From G965276675 sp965276675 (GTDB lineage: Bacteria > Acidobacteriota > Terriglobia > Terriglobales > Acidobacteriaceae): 64,000 nucleotides of DNA. Shown one piece after another: positions 6,803 through 15,700 of the stretch; position 1 is the stretch's first letter; every line of letters begins with the position of its first letter. Below the pieces are notes generated by a model, which was not told the origin of the DNA, did not search any database, and saw only the letters and a program-made list of their open reading frames with translations. The translations under genes were made by a program, and so were the position numbers. Where the stretch lies: the NCBI GenBank assembly GCA_965276675.1, contig OZ255624.1, forward strand, positions 2,356,001-2,420,000, read 5' to 3'.

Positions 6803-9346
6803 ATGAAACAAGATGTGACTGTCGAGCTTGCCGGTGGCAAGCGGCTGACATTTGAAACGGGCCGGATGGCCAAGCAGGCTTCGGGCGCAGCGCTCGTGAG
6901 CTCGGGTGACACTGTCGTTCTCGCAACCGCTGTGGCCGCCCCTGATCCGAAAGAGGGCATCGACTTCTTCCCGCTCACGGTCGATTATCGCGAGTACACC
7001 TATGCCGGTGGCCGCATTCCCGGAGGCTTCATCAAGCGCGAAGGCCGGCCGAGCGAAAAAGAGGTCTTGACCTGCCGCCAGATCGACCGCCCGATCCGGC
7101 CGCTCTTCCCGAAAAACTTCCGTAACGAGACACAGGTGATCGCGCTGGTCTTTTCTGCCGATAAGGAGAATGACCCGGATGTGATCGGCATGAATGCGGC
7201 TTCGGCTGCGCTCGCACTCTCGGATATTCCATTTCACGGTCCAGTGGGAGCGGTGCGCGTCGGTCGTGTCGGAGACGAGTTCGTCATCAACCCTTCGTAT
7301 GCGGAGCGGCGTGACAGCCTGCTCAACATCATGGTCGTCGGCACCAAGGACGGCATCGTGATGGTGGAGAGCGGCGCCAACCAGGTGAGCGAAGAGCTGG
7401 TGGTGGATGCAATCGAGTTCGGGCATGGAGAGCTCAAAAAGATCTGCGCCGGAATTGAAGAGCTAGTTGCGAAGGCGGGCAAGCCCAAGCGCCAGGTCGC
7501 CGAAGTGGAGCAGGACCACGAGTACCTTGCCTCACTGCAGGCGAAGGTGGGCGACCGTCTGAAGGACGCGCTGGATACCGAGAAGCACGGCAAGGCGGAG
7601 AGCTACGCGCTGGTCAAGCAGATCAAGGACGAGCTGGCGAAGGAGCTGCCGGCCGATCAGCCGGACGCCAAGAAGAAGCTGTCCAAGTACTACGAGCTGA
7701 TGCGGGAACGCATCTTCCGCGAGCAGGTTACGAAGGAGCGCGTCCGTCCAGACCGCCGGGCCTTTGACAAGATTCGCCCCATCACGATCGAGGTAGGTGT
7801 ACTGCCGCGCACGCACGGGTCCGCACTGTTCACGCGCGGTGAGACGCAGGCGCTGGTCACTTGCACGCTGGGCACGACTGACGACCAGCAGCGGCTCGAG
7901 AGCTTCGAGGGCGAGCAGAAGAAGCGGTTCATGCTGCACTACAACTTCCCGCCGTTCTCCGTCGGAGAGACGGGCCGCATGACCGGTGTGGGACGGCGCG
8001 AGATTGGGCACGGCGCCTTGGCCGAACGCGCCATCACCGCCGTGCTGCCGAGTGCTGAAGAGTCACCCTACACCTATCGCATCGTCTCGGACATTCTGGA
8101 GTCGAATGGATCGTCCTCGATGGCGAGCGTGTGCGGCGCCAGCCTGGCGCTGATGGATGCTGGCATTCCGCTCAAGGACTCCGTAGCCGGTATCGCGATG
8201 GGTCTGGTGAAGGAAGGCGATAACTATGCCATCCTGACCGACATCGCCGGGGCGGAAGACCACTACGGCGACATGGACTTCAAAGTCGCTGGAACACGCG
8301 CCGGGATTACTGCTCTACAAATGGACATTAAGATCATGGGCATCACCGGGCAGATCATGCGGGAGGCGCTGGAGCAGGCGCGGCACGGCCGGTTGTTCCT
8401 GCTGGACACGATGGAGGCAACGCTGCGGGAGGCGCGCGAGCAGAAGTCGCAGTTTGCGCCGCGTATTCACACGCTGCAGATTCCGACGGACAAGATCCGC
8501 GACCTGATCGGACCGGGCGGCAAGACGATTCGGGGCATCATTGAGGCGACGGGCGTCAAGATCGATGTCGATGACACCGGCCGGGTCAATGTGGCGTCGA
8601 GTGATGCCGACGGGCTGAGCAGAGCGATCGGCATGATCAGCGATCTGACTGCCGTTCCGGAGATCGGAAAGACTTACTTGGGCAAAGTCGTCCGGCTGGC
8701 GGAGTTCGGTGCGTTTGTCGAGATCTTCCCGGGTACGGACGGGCTGCTGCATATCAGCGAGATCGCAGAGCATCGCGTCAAAGAGGTGAAAGACGAGCTG
8801 AACGAGGGCGACCAGATCATGGTGAAGGTTCTTGCGATCGAGGGCAACCGCATCAAGCTTTCGCGCAAGTCGCTCTTGAAGGAACAGCGGCAGAAGCTGG
8901 GCCTTCCCGAGCCGGGAGCGCAGGGCGGCCAGGTCCCCGACATGGCCGCTTCAAGGATGGCAGCTGGCGGCGACCAACCACGTGAGCCGCGACCGGAACG
9001 GAGTGCGCGTCCGGAACGGCAAGATCGTCCGGAGCGGCAGGAACGGGCTCCTGTCGAACGCCAGCCTGACCGTCAGCCGAGCTCGAATGCCAGCACCATC
9101 ATGATCGAGGGCGGGGAAGACTCCGAGGACTTCGAGGATGAGGTGGGAGGCGACGAAGACGAGCCAAACTTCAATCGTGCCGACGATGCTGGCACGCCTG
9201 CAGTGCCGGGGCAGGCAGCTGGCGCGGGCGGGGCGAACGGGGCACGCCGTCGCCGTCGCCGCGGTCGTGGTCGCGGTCCTGGAGGTGGAACAGGAAGCGG
9301 ACCGGGGACCGGAGGCGGTACCCCCGCCCCCGGCGGACGCCGGTAA
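6803..9346 (+). CDS. pnp: Polynucleotide phosphorylase (PNPase)
   Basis: An 847-residue 3'-to-5' phosphorolytic exoribonuclease of the RNA degradosome. Domains in order: RNase PH-like 1 (about 5-215), helical linker, RNase PH-like 2 (about 315-545), KH (about 554-606, with IRDLIGPGGKTIRGIIEATG) and S1 (about 620-690, with GKVVRLAEFGAFVEIFPGTD and GLLHISEI). I chose the ATG at 6803 because MKQDVTVELAGGK is the normal N-terminus. The last 155 residues are unusual: Arg-Pro-Glu repeats (PERQDRPERQERAP), an acidic stretch (EDSEDFEDEVGGDEDE), then an Arg/Gly-rich end (RRRRRRGRGRGPGGG). A strong hairpin lies just after the stop. Confidence 0.97.
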   Translation: MKQDVTVELAGGKRLTFETGRMAKQASGAALVSSGDTVVLATAVAAPDPKEGIDFFPLTVDYREYTYAGGRIPGGFIKREGRPSEKEVLTCRQIDRPIRPLFPKNFRNETQVIALVFSADKENDPDVIGMNAASAALALSDIPFHGPVGAVRVGRVGDEFVINPSYAERRDSLLNIMVVGTKDGIVMVESGANQVSEELVVDAIEFGHGELKKICAGIEELVAKAGKPKRQVAEVEQDHEYLASLQAKVGDRLKDALDTEKHGKAESYALVKQIKDELAKELPADQPDAKKKLSKYYELMRERIFREQVTKERVRPDRRAFDKIRPITIEVGVLPRTHGSALFTRGETQALVTCTLGTTDDQQRLESFEGEQKKRFMLHYNFPPFSVGETGRMTGVGRREIGHGALAERAITAVLPSAEESPYTYRIVSDILESNGSSSMASVCGASLALMDAGIPLKDSVAGIAMGLVKEGDNYAILTDIAGAEDHYGDMDFKVAGTRAGITALQMDIKIMGITGQIMREALEQARHGRLFLLDTMEATLREAREQKSQFAPRIHTLQIPTDKIRDLIGPGGKTIRGIIEATGVKIDVDDTGRVNVASSDADGLSRAIGMISDLTAVPEIGKTYLGKVVRLAEFGAFVEIFPGTDGLLHISEIAEHRVKEVKDELNEGDQIMVKVLAIEGNRIKLSRKSLLKEQRQKLGLPEPGAQGGQVPDMAASRMAAGGDQPREPRPERSARPERQDRPERQERAPVERQPDRQPSSNASTIMIEGGEDSEDFEDEVGGDEDEPNFNRADDAGTPAVPGQAAGAGGANGARRRRRRGRGRGPGGGTGSGPGTGGGTPAPGGRR

Positions 9347-9357
9347 GAGAATGACTT

Positions 9358-9383
9358 AAGGGCTGCGCTTCGGCGCAGCCCTT
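9358..9383 (+). terminator. Hairpin terminator after pnp
   Basis: An 11-base-pair perfect stem (AAGGGCTGCGC / GCGCAGCCCTT) closed by a TTCG tetraloop, starting 12 bases after the pnp stop codon. The tail (ACTGCTTTACC) is only weakly T-rich, so it may act as a terminator or as a 3'-end stabiliser. Confidence 0.75.
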
Positions 9384-9546
9384 ACTGCTTTACCTTCCGA
9401 ATGAAGCCCGATGGTGAAATCTAACTGTTACCCAAGCGCCAATAATGAGCTTAGCCATCTAGCGCAATTACTCCACCTGTACTTCCGACGAGAGAAGAGA
9501 AAGAACCTTCGGATCTTCCCAACTGTGCGCGAATTGAGCGCTTCGC

Positions 9547-9945
9547 ATGCAATCTATCGTCTATGCTCACTCCATGGATCCGATCATCAAGGCCGCCGTC
9601 CCGGTTCTGCCGGCTGCTGACACAGCCAAGTCGCTGGAGTGGTGGACTGAGGTTTGCGGTTTTATCGAAACCTTTCGCTATGGCACTCCACCAACTTATG
9701 CGGGGATTCATCGCGGCGACGCGGACCTTCATATATCCGGTATGGATGACAGAGAACTTGCACGAACGGTCGGCGAACAGACGATGGTGCGAGTCATCGT
9801 AAGAGGCATTGAGGCCATGTACTCCGAATATCAGAGACGAGGCGGCAAGTTGCACCCCAACGGCCCTTTACAGACAAAGCCCTGGGGTACAAAGGAGTTT
9901 GCCGCGATTGACCCAAACGGCGTGTGCGTGACCTTCCAAGAATGA
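9547..9945 (+). CDS. VOC-family (glyoxalase/bleomycin-resistance-like) protein
   Basis: A small single-domain vicinal-oxygen-chelate protein: KAAVPVLPAADTAKSLEWWT and CGFIETFRYG in the first half, then GGKLHPNGPLQTKPWGTKEF and AAIDPNGVCVTFQE at the end. The closing D-P-(N/D)-G-x-x-(V/I)-x-F pattern and the KPWG motif resemble bleomycin-binding proteins. Members bind or isomerise small molecules; several lack catalysis. The in-frame ATG at 9574 (MDPIIKAAV) is an equally possible start, since neither has a clear ribosome binding site. It stands alone between the pnp terminator and the next gene. Confidence 0.75.
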   Translation: MQSIVYAHSMDPIIKAAVPVLPAADTAKSLEWWTEVCGFIETFRYGTPPTYAGIHRGDADLHISGMDDRELARTVGEQTMVRVIVRGIEAMYSEYQRRGGKLHPNGPLQTKPWGTKEFAAIDPNGVCVTFQE

Positions 9946-10118
9946 GTGCGGTTGTCGACAGCTGCTATCAGTCCACGGGACCGGCGCGAAAGCAATGTTT
10001 CCGTATTGCCTATGCTGCATGAGAGCGCCTGATCGTGTCTCAACAGTCCCTGGGCATTACCTCCAAAGCAATACGTTTCGCAACAAGAGCCTAAACATAC
10101 CGTTTTGATGTTGGTAAA

Positions 10119-11018
10119 GTGACCTCTTCAATGCGACCGCGCACCCTAGCTGGTTTTGCAACACTTGCGCTGCTATGGGGTTCCGAGTGGATGCTCCTTC
10201 CGGTGCTGCAATGGCTGCCGCCGCTGCAGGTGGCGGCGCTTCGTTGTGGTGTTGCTGCGTTGGCGCTGTCGCCGTGGGCGGTCCGCAGCCGGGGGCGACT
10301 GCGGTGCTCGCTCGGTGTCAATGCGTTGCTGGGAGTGACGCTGATCGCTGTGCCGCAGATACTGGAGGGCTGGCGTCCAAGCGCCATCTCGCCAGGGCTG
10401 GTTCTCACCATTCTGGCTGCAATCCCGCTGCTCACGGCAGTGCTGGAAGGGTCGCCCCGGGTCTGGTTTCCGGGTGCGCTGTTGGGGCTTGCGGGTATTT
10501 CGTTTGTTGCAGGAGATTCCCTGTCGTTTTCTCTCGATCAGTGGCCAGCTGCCGTTGTTTTTTTGGTAGCGGCAGGTCTCATCAGCGTCTCCGCCGTGAT
10601 CGCACGGCGGCGGCTGCGTGAAGCTCCGGTGGGCGGTAGCGTCTTTGTGCAGATGAGCGTGGCCACGCTGGTGCTGGGGGTCGCGAGTCTATGGGAGAGT
10701 CCAGGGGGGCAAGCGTGGTCACTCTCAGCGGGAGTGACGGCAGCCCTCTCCGGCCTGTGCGGATCGGCTCTCGGTTACGTGCTGTTCCTGTGGCTCCTGC
10801 AGCGGATGGACGCGGTGCAGGTGGGCGCGCTGCGCTGGATGCAGACGGTGGTTGCCACGGCGGAGTCAGCGCTGTTACTGCGGCAACAGCCGGGTTGGCA
10901 GATGGGGCTCGGCCTGGTGGTCTCGGTCGCGAGTACAGTCTGGCTCATGCGGAGCCGTCCCGAAGAGGAGGCTACGTTAATGCTTCAGATTACCGGTGGT
11001 CCGCCCACTGCTGAATGA
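10119..11018 (+). CDS. EamA/DMT-family transporter
   Basis: A 299-residue inner-membrane protein with two EamA repeats of about five helices each (10 predicted helices). The first begins LAGFATLALLWGSEWMLLPV and PLQVAALRCGVAALAL; the second includes LSGLCGSALGYVLFLWLLQR and QVGALRWMQTVVATAESALL. DMT transporters export metabolites, amino acids or drugs; the substrate is not predictable. Start is GTG 10119 or ATG 10131 (MRPRTLAG); the ATG is also plausible. The next gene follows after 38 bases on the same strand and may be cotranscribed. The 170 bases upstream hold nothing recognisable. Confidence 0.85.
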   Translation: MTSSMRPRTLAGFATLALLWGSEWMLLPVLQWLPPLQVAALRCGVAALALSPWAVRSRGRLRCSLGVNALLGVTLIAVPQILEGWRPSAISPGLVLTILAAIPLLTAVLEGSPRVWFPGALLGLAGISFVAGDSLSFSLDQWPAAVVFLVAAGLISVSAVIARRRLREAPVGGSVFVQMSVATLVLGVASLWESPGGQAWSLSAGVTAALSGLCGSALGYVLFLWLLQRMDAVQVGALRWMQTVVATAESALLLRQQPGWQMGLGLVVSVASTVWLMRSRPEEEATLMLQITGGPPTAE

Positions 11019-11056
11019 CTGCCGTCATCTAAGCAGGCTGGGGTAAACTGCTGTCG

Positions 11057-11467
11057 ATGAGCGCGTCGATGTACATCGTGGTAGAGGGCGAAGACCCGGG
11101 CTTTGACATCTTCGTCAACGGACGTGCGCTTGCCCGCAATGAAGATGCGCTGGAGAAGCTGGCCGCGAAGCTTGGCGTGAAACCGATGCTGGAGTTTTTC
11201 TCAGCCGATGAGAACTCGATGGCGCTGCTGCTAGAAGAGGGCGCCGGCGATCCAGAGTGGGCCAAGACCCTGCCGCCCCCACAGTGGTTTGCACCCGAAG
11301 ATGGCCTGATCACTCTATGTACACTGCTCGATTTTCTGCGGGATCACCCAGTCGCCATGGGCAGTGAAACACCGGAGATCGTGAAAGAAGCAGAAGAGTT
11401 TGAGCGTGTTCTGCGTAAGACCGCGCAGCGCCATCTTCGGTGGCAGCTGGCTGTGAGTTGGAAGTAA
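11057..11467 (+). CDS. Conserved-looking protein of unknown function
   Basis: A 136-residue acidic soluble protein with no signal peptide or membrane segment. Segments such as MYIVVEGEDPGFDIFVNGRA, LEEGAGDPEWAKTLPPPQWF and APEDGLITLCTLLDFLRDHP suggest a compact alpha/beta fold, with a C-terminal helix rich in Arg and Glu. I do not recognise the family. It follows the EamA gene by 38 bases on the same strand. A hairpin-forming repeat lies 43 bases beyond its end. Confidence 0.7.
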   Translation: MSASMYIVVEGEDPGFDIFVNGRALARNEDALEKLAAKLGVKPMLEFFSADENSMALLLEEGAGDPEWAKTLPPPQWFAPEDGLITLCTLLDFLRDHPVAMGSETPEIVKEAEEFERVLRKTAQRHLRWQLAVSWK

Positions 11468-11509
11468 AGTTTGGTTCTAAAATCGGCGAATCTAAGCGCT
11501 TCGCGCTAA

Positions 11510-11569
11510 CCCACCCTTTGCGCTCTGGTAATAACAAGTACAAAGCAGCGGTTTGACGCAAAGGATGGG
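11510..11569. repeat. Inverted-repeat element, copy A of the CGCAAAGGATGGGG family
   Basis: Arms CCCACCCTTTGCG (11510-11522) and CGCAAAGGATGGG (11557-11569) are complementary with one mismatch and enclose 34 bases. The right arm continues GGCACCCGGG. A second copy at 23498-23557 has the same arms around a different 35-base centre. Both lie between the 3' ends of convergent genes, so they could act as bidirectional terminators or be REP-like elements. Confidence 0.65.
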
Positions 11570-11592
11570 GCACCCGGGTGTTTGCCGATTTG

Positions 11593-12078
11593 CTAATGTT
11601 TCCAAGCGCCTAGCAGCCGTCGCAGCACGATCAGCTCGCCGGTGTGATAGCTGGTGTGGTCGGCCACGAGCAGAATTTCGCGCAGCAGGGTTTCACCATG
11701 TTTGCCCCAGGGAATGCTGGCGTAGAGATTGCTCTCTGGGTCTTTCACCAAATCCTCAAAGCTTTTGAAGTCTGCCTCGAGTCCGCGGATCGATGTGTTC
11801 CAGGCTTCAGCGGAGGAGGGAGCCGTCTCCTTCGGCCAGTAGTCGTCCGGCCACTTCTTTTCCTGGTAGTTTGAATCGGTCGAGAAATCCAGCAGGTCGT
11901 GTACAGCGATGCGCATATGTTCGAGCAGCTGCCAGGCGGAGTAGGGAAGTCCGTATGGCCGATCCCCGGCACGCTCCATCGGGAAGTTGTCGAGAGCTGA
12001 GCTGACATCTGCATGCGCCTGTCCGCCCTTGAGTAAGTTGACCAGTTGTTCGCGAAGTGCTTCGTCGTCTGCTGCCAT
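11593..12078 (-). CDS. DinB/YfiT-family metal-binding protein
   Basis: A 161-residue four-helix-bundle protein of the DinB superfamily (putative metal-dependent hydrolases or thiol S-transferases). The three histidines that normally bind the metal can be placed: one in SAWQLLEHMRIAVHDLLDF and two in the C-terminal ADHTSYHTGELIVLRRLLG. Some relatives are bacillithiol or mycothiol S-transferases. The presence of bshB1 at the end of this window makes a bacillithiol link possible but unproven. It lies 48 bases downstream of a membrane-protein gene on the same strand. Confidence 0.8.
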   Translation of the reverse strand: MAADDEALREQLVNLLKGGQAHADVSSALDNFPMERAGDRPYGLPYSAWQLLEHMRIAVHDLLDFSTDSNYQEKKWPDDYWPKETAPSSAEAWNTSIRGLEADFKSFEDLVKDPESNLYASIPWGKHGETLLREILLVADHTSYHTGELIVLRRLLGAWKH

Positions 12079-12126
12079 CGTCGTCTCCTATTCAGTGAGA
12101 TGCGTCGCTGCACGCAAGATGAATGG

Positions 12127-12552
12127 CTACTCCGGCGTTTCAACCATCTTCTCTTTTTCGGCGATGGCTACGCGCTCGTGCTTGATATCGAGGCGTAACC
12201 GCCCGAAGGCGCTCATGTACAGATTGGAGACCCATACAAGCGCAAAACCAGCGACGAGATAGCCACGCCAGTCGTTGTAGAGCAGCTTGAACCGGGTGAT
12301 GGCGAGGAAGAAGAGCGTGACGTAGTGGCTGAAGCAATATTCGCAGGTGAAGAGATAGAAGAACTTCCGTTCGACGAGCCGGTGGCAGTCTTTGCTCTTG
12401 GACTCGCAGTACTCGCGCGGTTCCCGAAAGACCTCTTCATGGGTGATAGTCCAGGCGATGCAGGCGATCGGAATGCTGAGCACAAAAAGTGTGAAGAGCT
12501 GCGCGCCGAAGTTCATCACTGCCGCCATGTCCGGTCCGGGTTGCCGCTGCAA
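12127..12552 (-). CDS. Membrane protein of unknown function with paired cysteines
   Basis: A protein of 141 residues, or 133 if it starts at the internal ATG at 12528. Helix 1 is about LFTLFVLSIPIACIAWTI and two more follow around YVTLFFLAITRF and YLVAGFALVWVSNLY. Between them lie EYCESKSKDCHRL and FTCEYCFSHY, so five cysteines in a short polar region, including a C-x-x-C pair, could bind a metal. I do not recognise the family. It precedes the DinB gene on the same strand and may share its transcript. A strong bidirectional hairpin separates it from the S53-like gene. Confidence 0.65.
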   Translation of the reverse strand: MQRQPGPDMAAVMNFGAQLFTLFVLSIPIACIAWTITHEEVFREPREYCESKSKDCHRLVERKFFYLFTCEYCFSHYVTLFFLAITRFKLLYNDWRGYLVAGFALVWVSNLYMSAFGRLRLDIKHERVAIAEKEKMVETPE

Positions 12553-12692
12553 AGCATACGTTTGATCTCTCCATCGCTTCCGTAGGTTGAGCTATGTCAA
12601 TGACTGTGATGCGGGGACCCGGGATTGGGCCTCTGGTCTGGTCGCCAACTGTATCGGCGGGAGGGTACGGGAGGATGGAGTGCAAAGCAAAA

Positions 12693-12714
12693 GGACCACC
12701 GCATGCGGTGGTCC
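12693..12714. terminator. Bidirectional terminator hairpin
   Basis: A 22-base perfect palindrome (12693-12714) centred on GCATGC, flanked by AAAA on the left and TTTTT on the right. It lies 17 bases after the stop codon of the S53-like gene on the minus strand. The A/T flanks let it act on either strand. Confidence 0.85.
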
Positions 12715-12730
12715 TTTTTGCTGGTGAGGC

Positions 12731-15700
12731 CTATTGCACGATGACTTGCAATGGCAGGTTGTGAATGATCTTTACGCCTCCTGTGGGAGTCGCGGTGGCG
12801 GTGACGATGACGGTGTAGTTGCCGGCCAGGACCTTAGTGGCGGCGGCAGGCGTAGCACCGTTGGAGCCGTTGATGGAGTTGCCGCCCGAGGTGCCGGTGG
12901 TTCCAATGCCGCCCGTGGTGCCGCCGGCTGTTCCCGTAGCGTTGCCGGTGCCGCCGGTGGGGCCGACGCCAGCCGCTGCTTGGGTGCTGAAGCCTTTGGC
13001 CATGTTCATGCTGCAGCCGGTGGCTCCGAGCGAGACGCAGACGGCGATGAAGGCGCCGAGAATGGACTGCCAGTGACGACGGCGTCCTGGGAGACCGCAG
13101 AGGAAGATGCAGGCCAGTGCGGTGCTACCTCCGGCGATCCACCACCGCGAAGCGGGAAGCGTTTGAGTGCCGCCCTGAGCGATGGTGAAGCCGGGCGCAG
13201 CCGATACGGTGAGAGTGGTTCCGGTGATGCCGGCAGAGCCGAGCGTCAGGGACCCCGCACCGAGACTGCACTGAAGGCCTGGCTGATTCAGCACAGAGCA
13301 GGTCAGAGCGACGGGAGTGGTTCCTGAGAAGTTATAGATAGAGGTCAGCTGCAGGTTGTAGATAGCCGATCCATTTGTCGGTGAAAGAGGCATCTGTGTG
13401 GACTTATATCCTGCGTTGACCGCCACGTCCGATTGGAGAGAAAAGTCCGCGGAGGTGCGGTCGTCGATGACGTTGAGGGTGGTTGTGATGGATTTATCCG
13501 AAGCATTAAGAGGGCAGAAGACGAACAAGAAACAGCTGGGGTCTCCAAATTGAGGGTCGCTCTTCTGGGTGGAGTAGTTTGCGGTGAAAGTTACAGAACC
13601 GCTCGGAAGGTTAAGATAGCCGTTCGTTTTGCTGATTGGGAAGTTGACTGTCTGTCCGGTCACGTTCTGCGAGCCAAGGGAGACCCCGTTCGCAAAGAGA
13701 GTGAGCGATCCTTGAGCGGCGTTCAGGGTGGCTCCAAAGCCGTTCTGATACGTGACGCTGATTCCTACACTCAGGTTTTGCGTGATGCCGATTGAAAATG
13801 GCAGGTTCGTGAACCTGATGGAGGTGGTTCCTGTGCCATCATTGTCTAAATTGCCGATGGTCACAGTGTTCGAGGTCGACGAGGCGAAGTTGGAGTTTCC
13901 CGCGTATATTGCTGTGTACGTTTCGGGAAGGCCGCTTTGCTGTGGCTGAACCGTACCCACAGCGATGCTGTTCCCCTGCGCGTCATATGTCGATGTGAGC
14001 GCAACCGTGGCGGATTCTGTGGCCACAGCACCATTGTTTCTGCGGTACTGACCGGTGAGTGTAACTGTTCCCGTAGGAGCCGCGCCATTTTCTAGCAGTA
14101 GAGTACCGTTGCTCGTGACCGCCTGGCCAGCAACGACTACTGTGAAAGTGTTAGGTGGGTTTCCGAAACTCGCGTGATTCGTTCCGTCCGAAGAGTAGAT
14201 CGTGGTGGTGGTGGGTGCTTGTGCCACGCTGAAGACGAAGGGCTTGGTGGAGCTTGCCTGGAAACTGGCGTCGCCAGAGTAGGTGAAGACCAGAGAGTGT
14301 GTCGCGGTTCCCGTATTGAGGGATAGGTGGTTGGAGTTGAAGGTCGCGGTGCCTTCGGAGTTGATGGGCAGCGTGGCGATGGTTGCGCCGTTGTCCGCAA
14401 CAGAGATCGATCCTGTCGGAACGCCCACGGCGTAGTACCCGCCAGTCAAGCTGAAGGGTCCCACGGTGATCACCACTGGCGATCCAAAGGGAACTGTCTT
14501 CGCGCCGGTGTTGTCGCCAGAGTAATAGACGTTATGCATCCCGGCTATGACGTCCAGCTTAGAAGACTCTGGTGTGACGATGAGCGTTTGCGGGGCGGAG
14601 ATGCTGGCAGCGTACTTCTGATCGCCACTGTAGCGAGCATAGATCTGGTAGGTGCCGCCGGGGAGGTAGTAGTTTCCCGGCTCGGTTACAGTATTGCTGC
14701 CGGTGGGCAGAGTGCCTGTAGGCAGACTGAGCGCCTCGATTCCAGACTGCGCTGGCAGCGGATTGGTGCTGTAGAAGCCGATGTCGCCGGTCGGGGTAGT
14801 ACGAAGCTGGGTCGTGCTTTGCACCGTAGCGCTGAACGCCACCGGCTTGCTGTGCTGAATGGTGGTCAACGGCTTGCCAGTCGAGGCATTAGTCATGGTA
14901 AAGATGATCGAGGAGCCTGTAGTGTTCGGCGCGATCCAGTGCGTGATGAGGTTTGAGATGTCCAGACTACCGATGCCGGTGGCAGCATCAAAGTTCGGGC
15001 CAGCGGCAAAGCCGCCGACCGGACAGTTGCTGCTGCAAGGCATGGTGTTGCTGCCCAGAGTGACGTCGTGGTAGTACACGGTGCTGGCCTGCCCGTTTGT
15101 AATCGTGCCGGGGGAGAAGGTCGAAGCGTAGTTGTAGAGCGTCGGGTTGGCATTGCCGAGGCGGTAGTTTGCGCTCTTGAAGTTGTATTCAAGGACAAGA
15201 GCCATGGCGCCGGCAAAGACCGCGCTCGAGGCTTCCGTGCCGCCGGAGAGAGTAAAGGCCGGAGTGGTGCCGCCCGCGCAATCGCTATCTGCGATACAGA
15301 AGAGGTATGCCGTGTTATTGGCGCCTTCAGTGAAGCCCGGGCCGCTGCCGGCAAAGAAGGAGATATCGGGAATCACACGCGATGTTGTCGTGGTGCTGCC
15401 GGAAGAGGTAGGCAGACTCCCGGAAGCGACGCCTAGCTGATAGGCGGGCATGGGGTATGGCCCGATGACCGGAGCTCCATCGAGGCCGTTGGGGTAAGTG
15501 GAAGAGCCGAGAGTGCTGATACCGCCGCCTCCCGCGAGAAAGGCTGGGTTAGAGGGATTGAGGTTCGCCTGAGAGCCGCCGGGATTGGAGTCATTCCACA
15601 CCTGCTCGGGAATGTACCCCTTGGCTGACGCGAAATTGCTGTTGGTGGCAGCCCAGTAGGTGTTCGGGTTGCCGTTGTAGTAGAAGTCGGTTCCACCGAC

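Noticed and set aside
11466..11493. TAAAGTTT followed by GGCGAATC, resembling a third sigma-28 promoter.
   Set aside because: The -10 box matches at only four of eight positions and the spacer is 12, and it overlaps the end of a gene with no downstream target on that strand.
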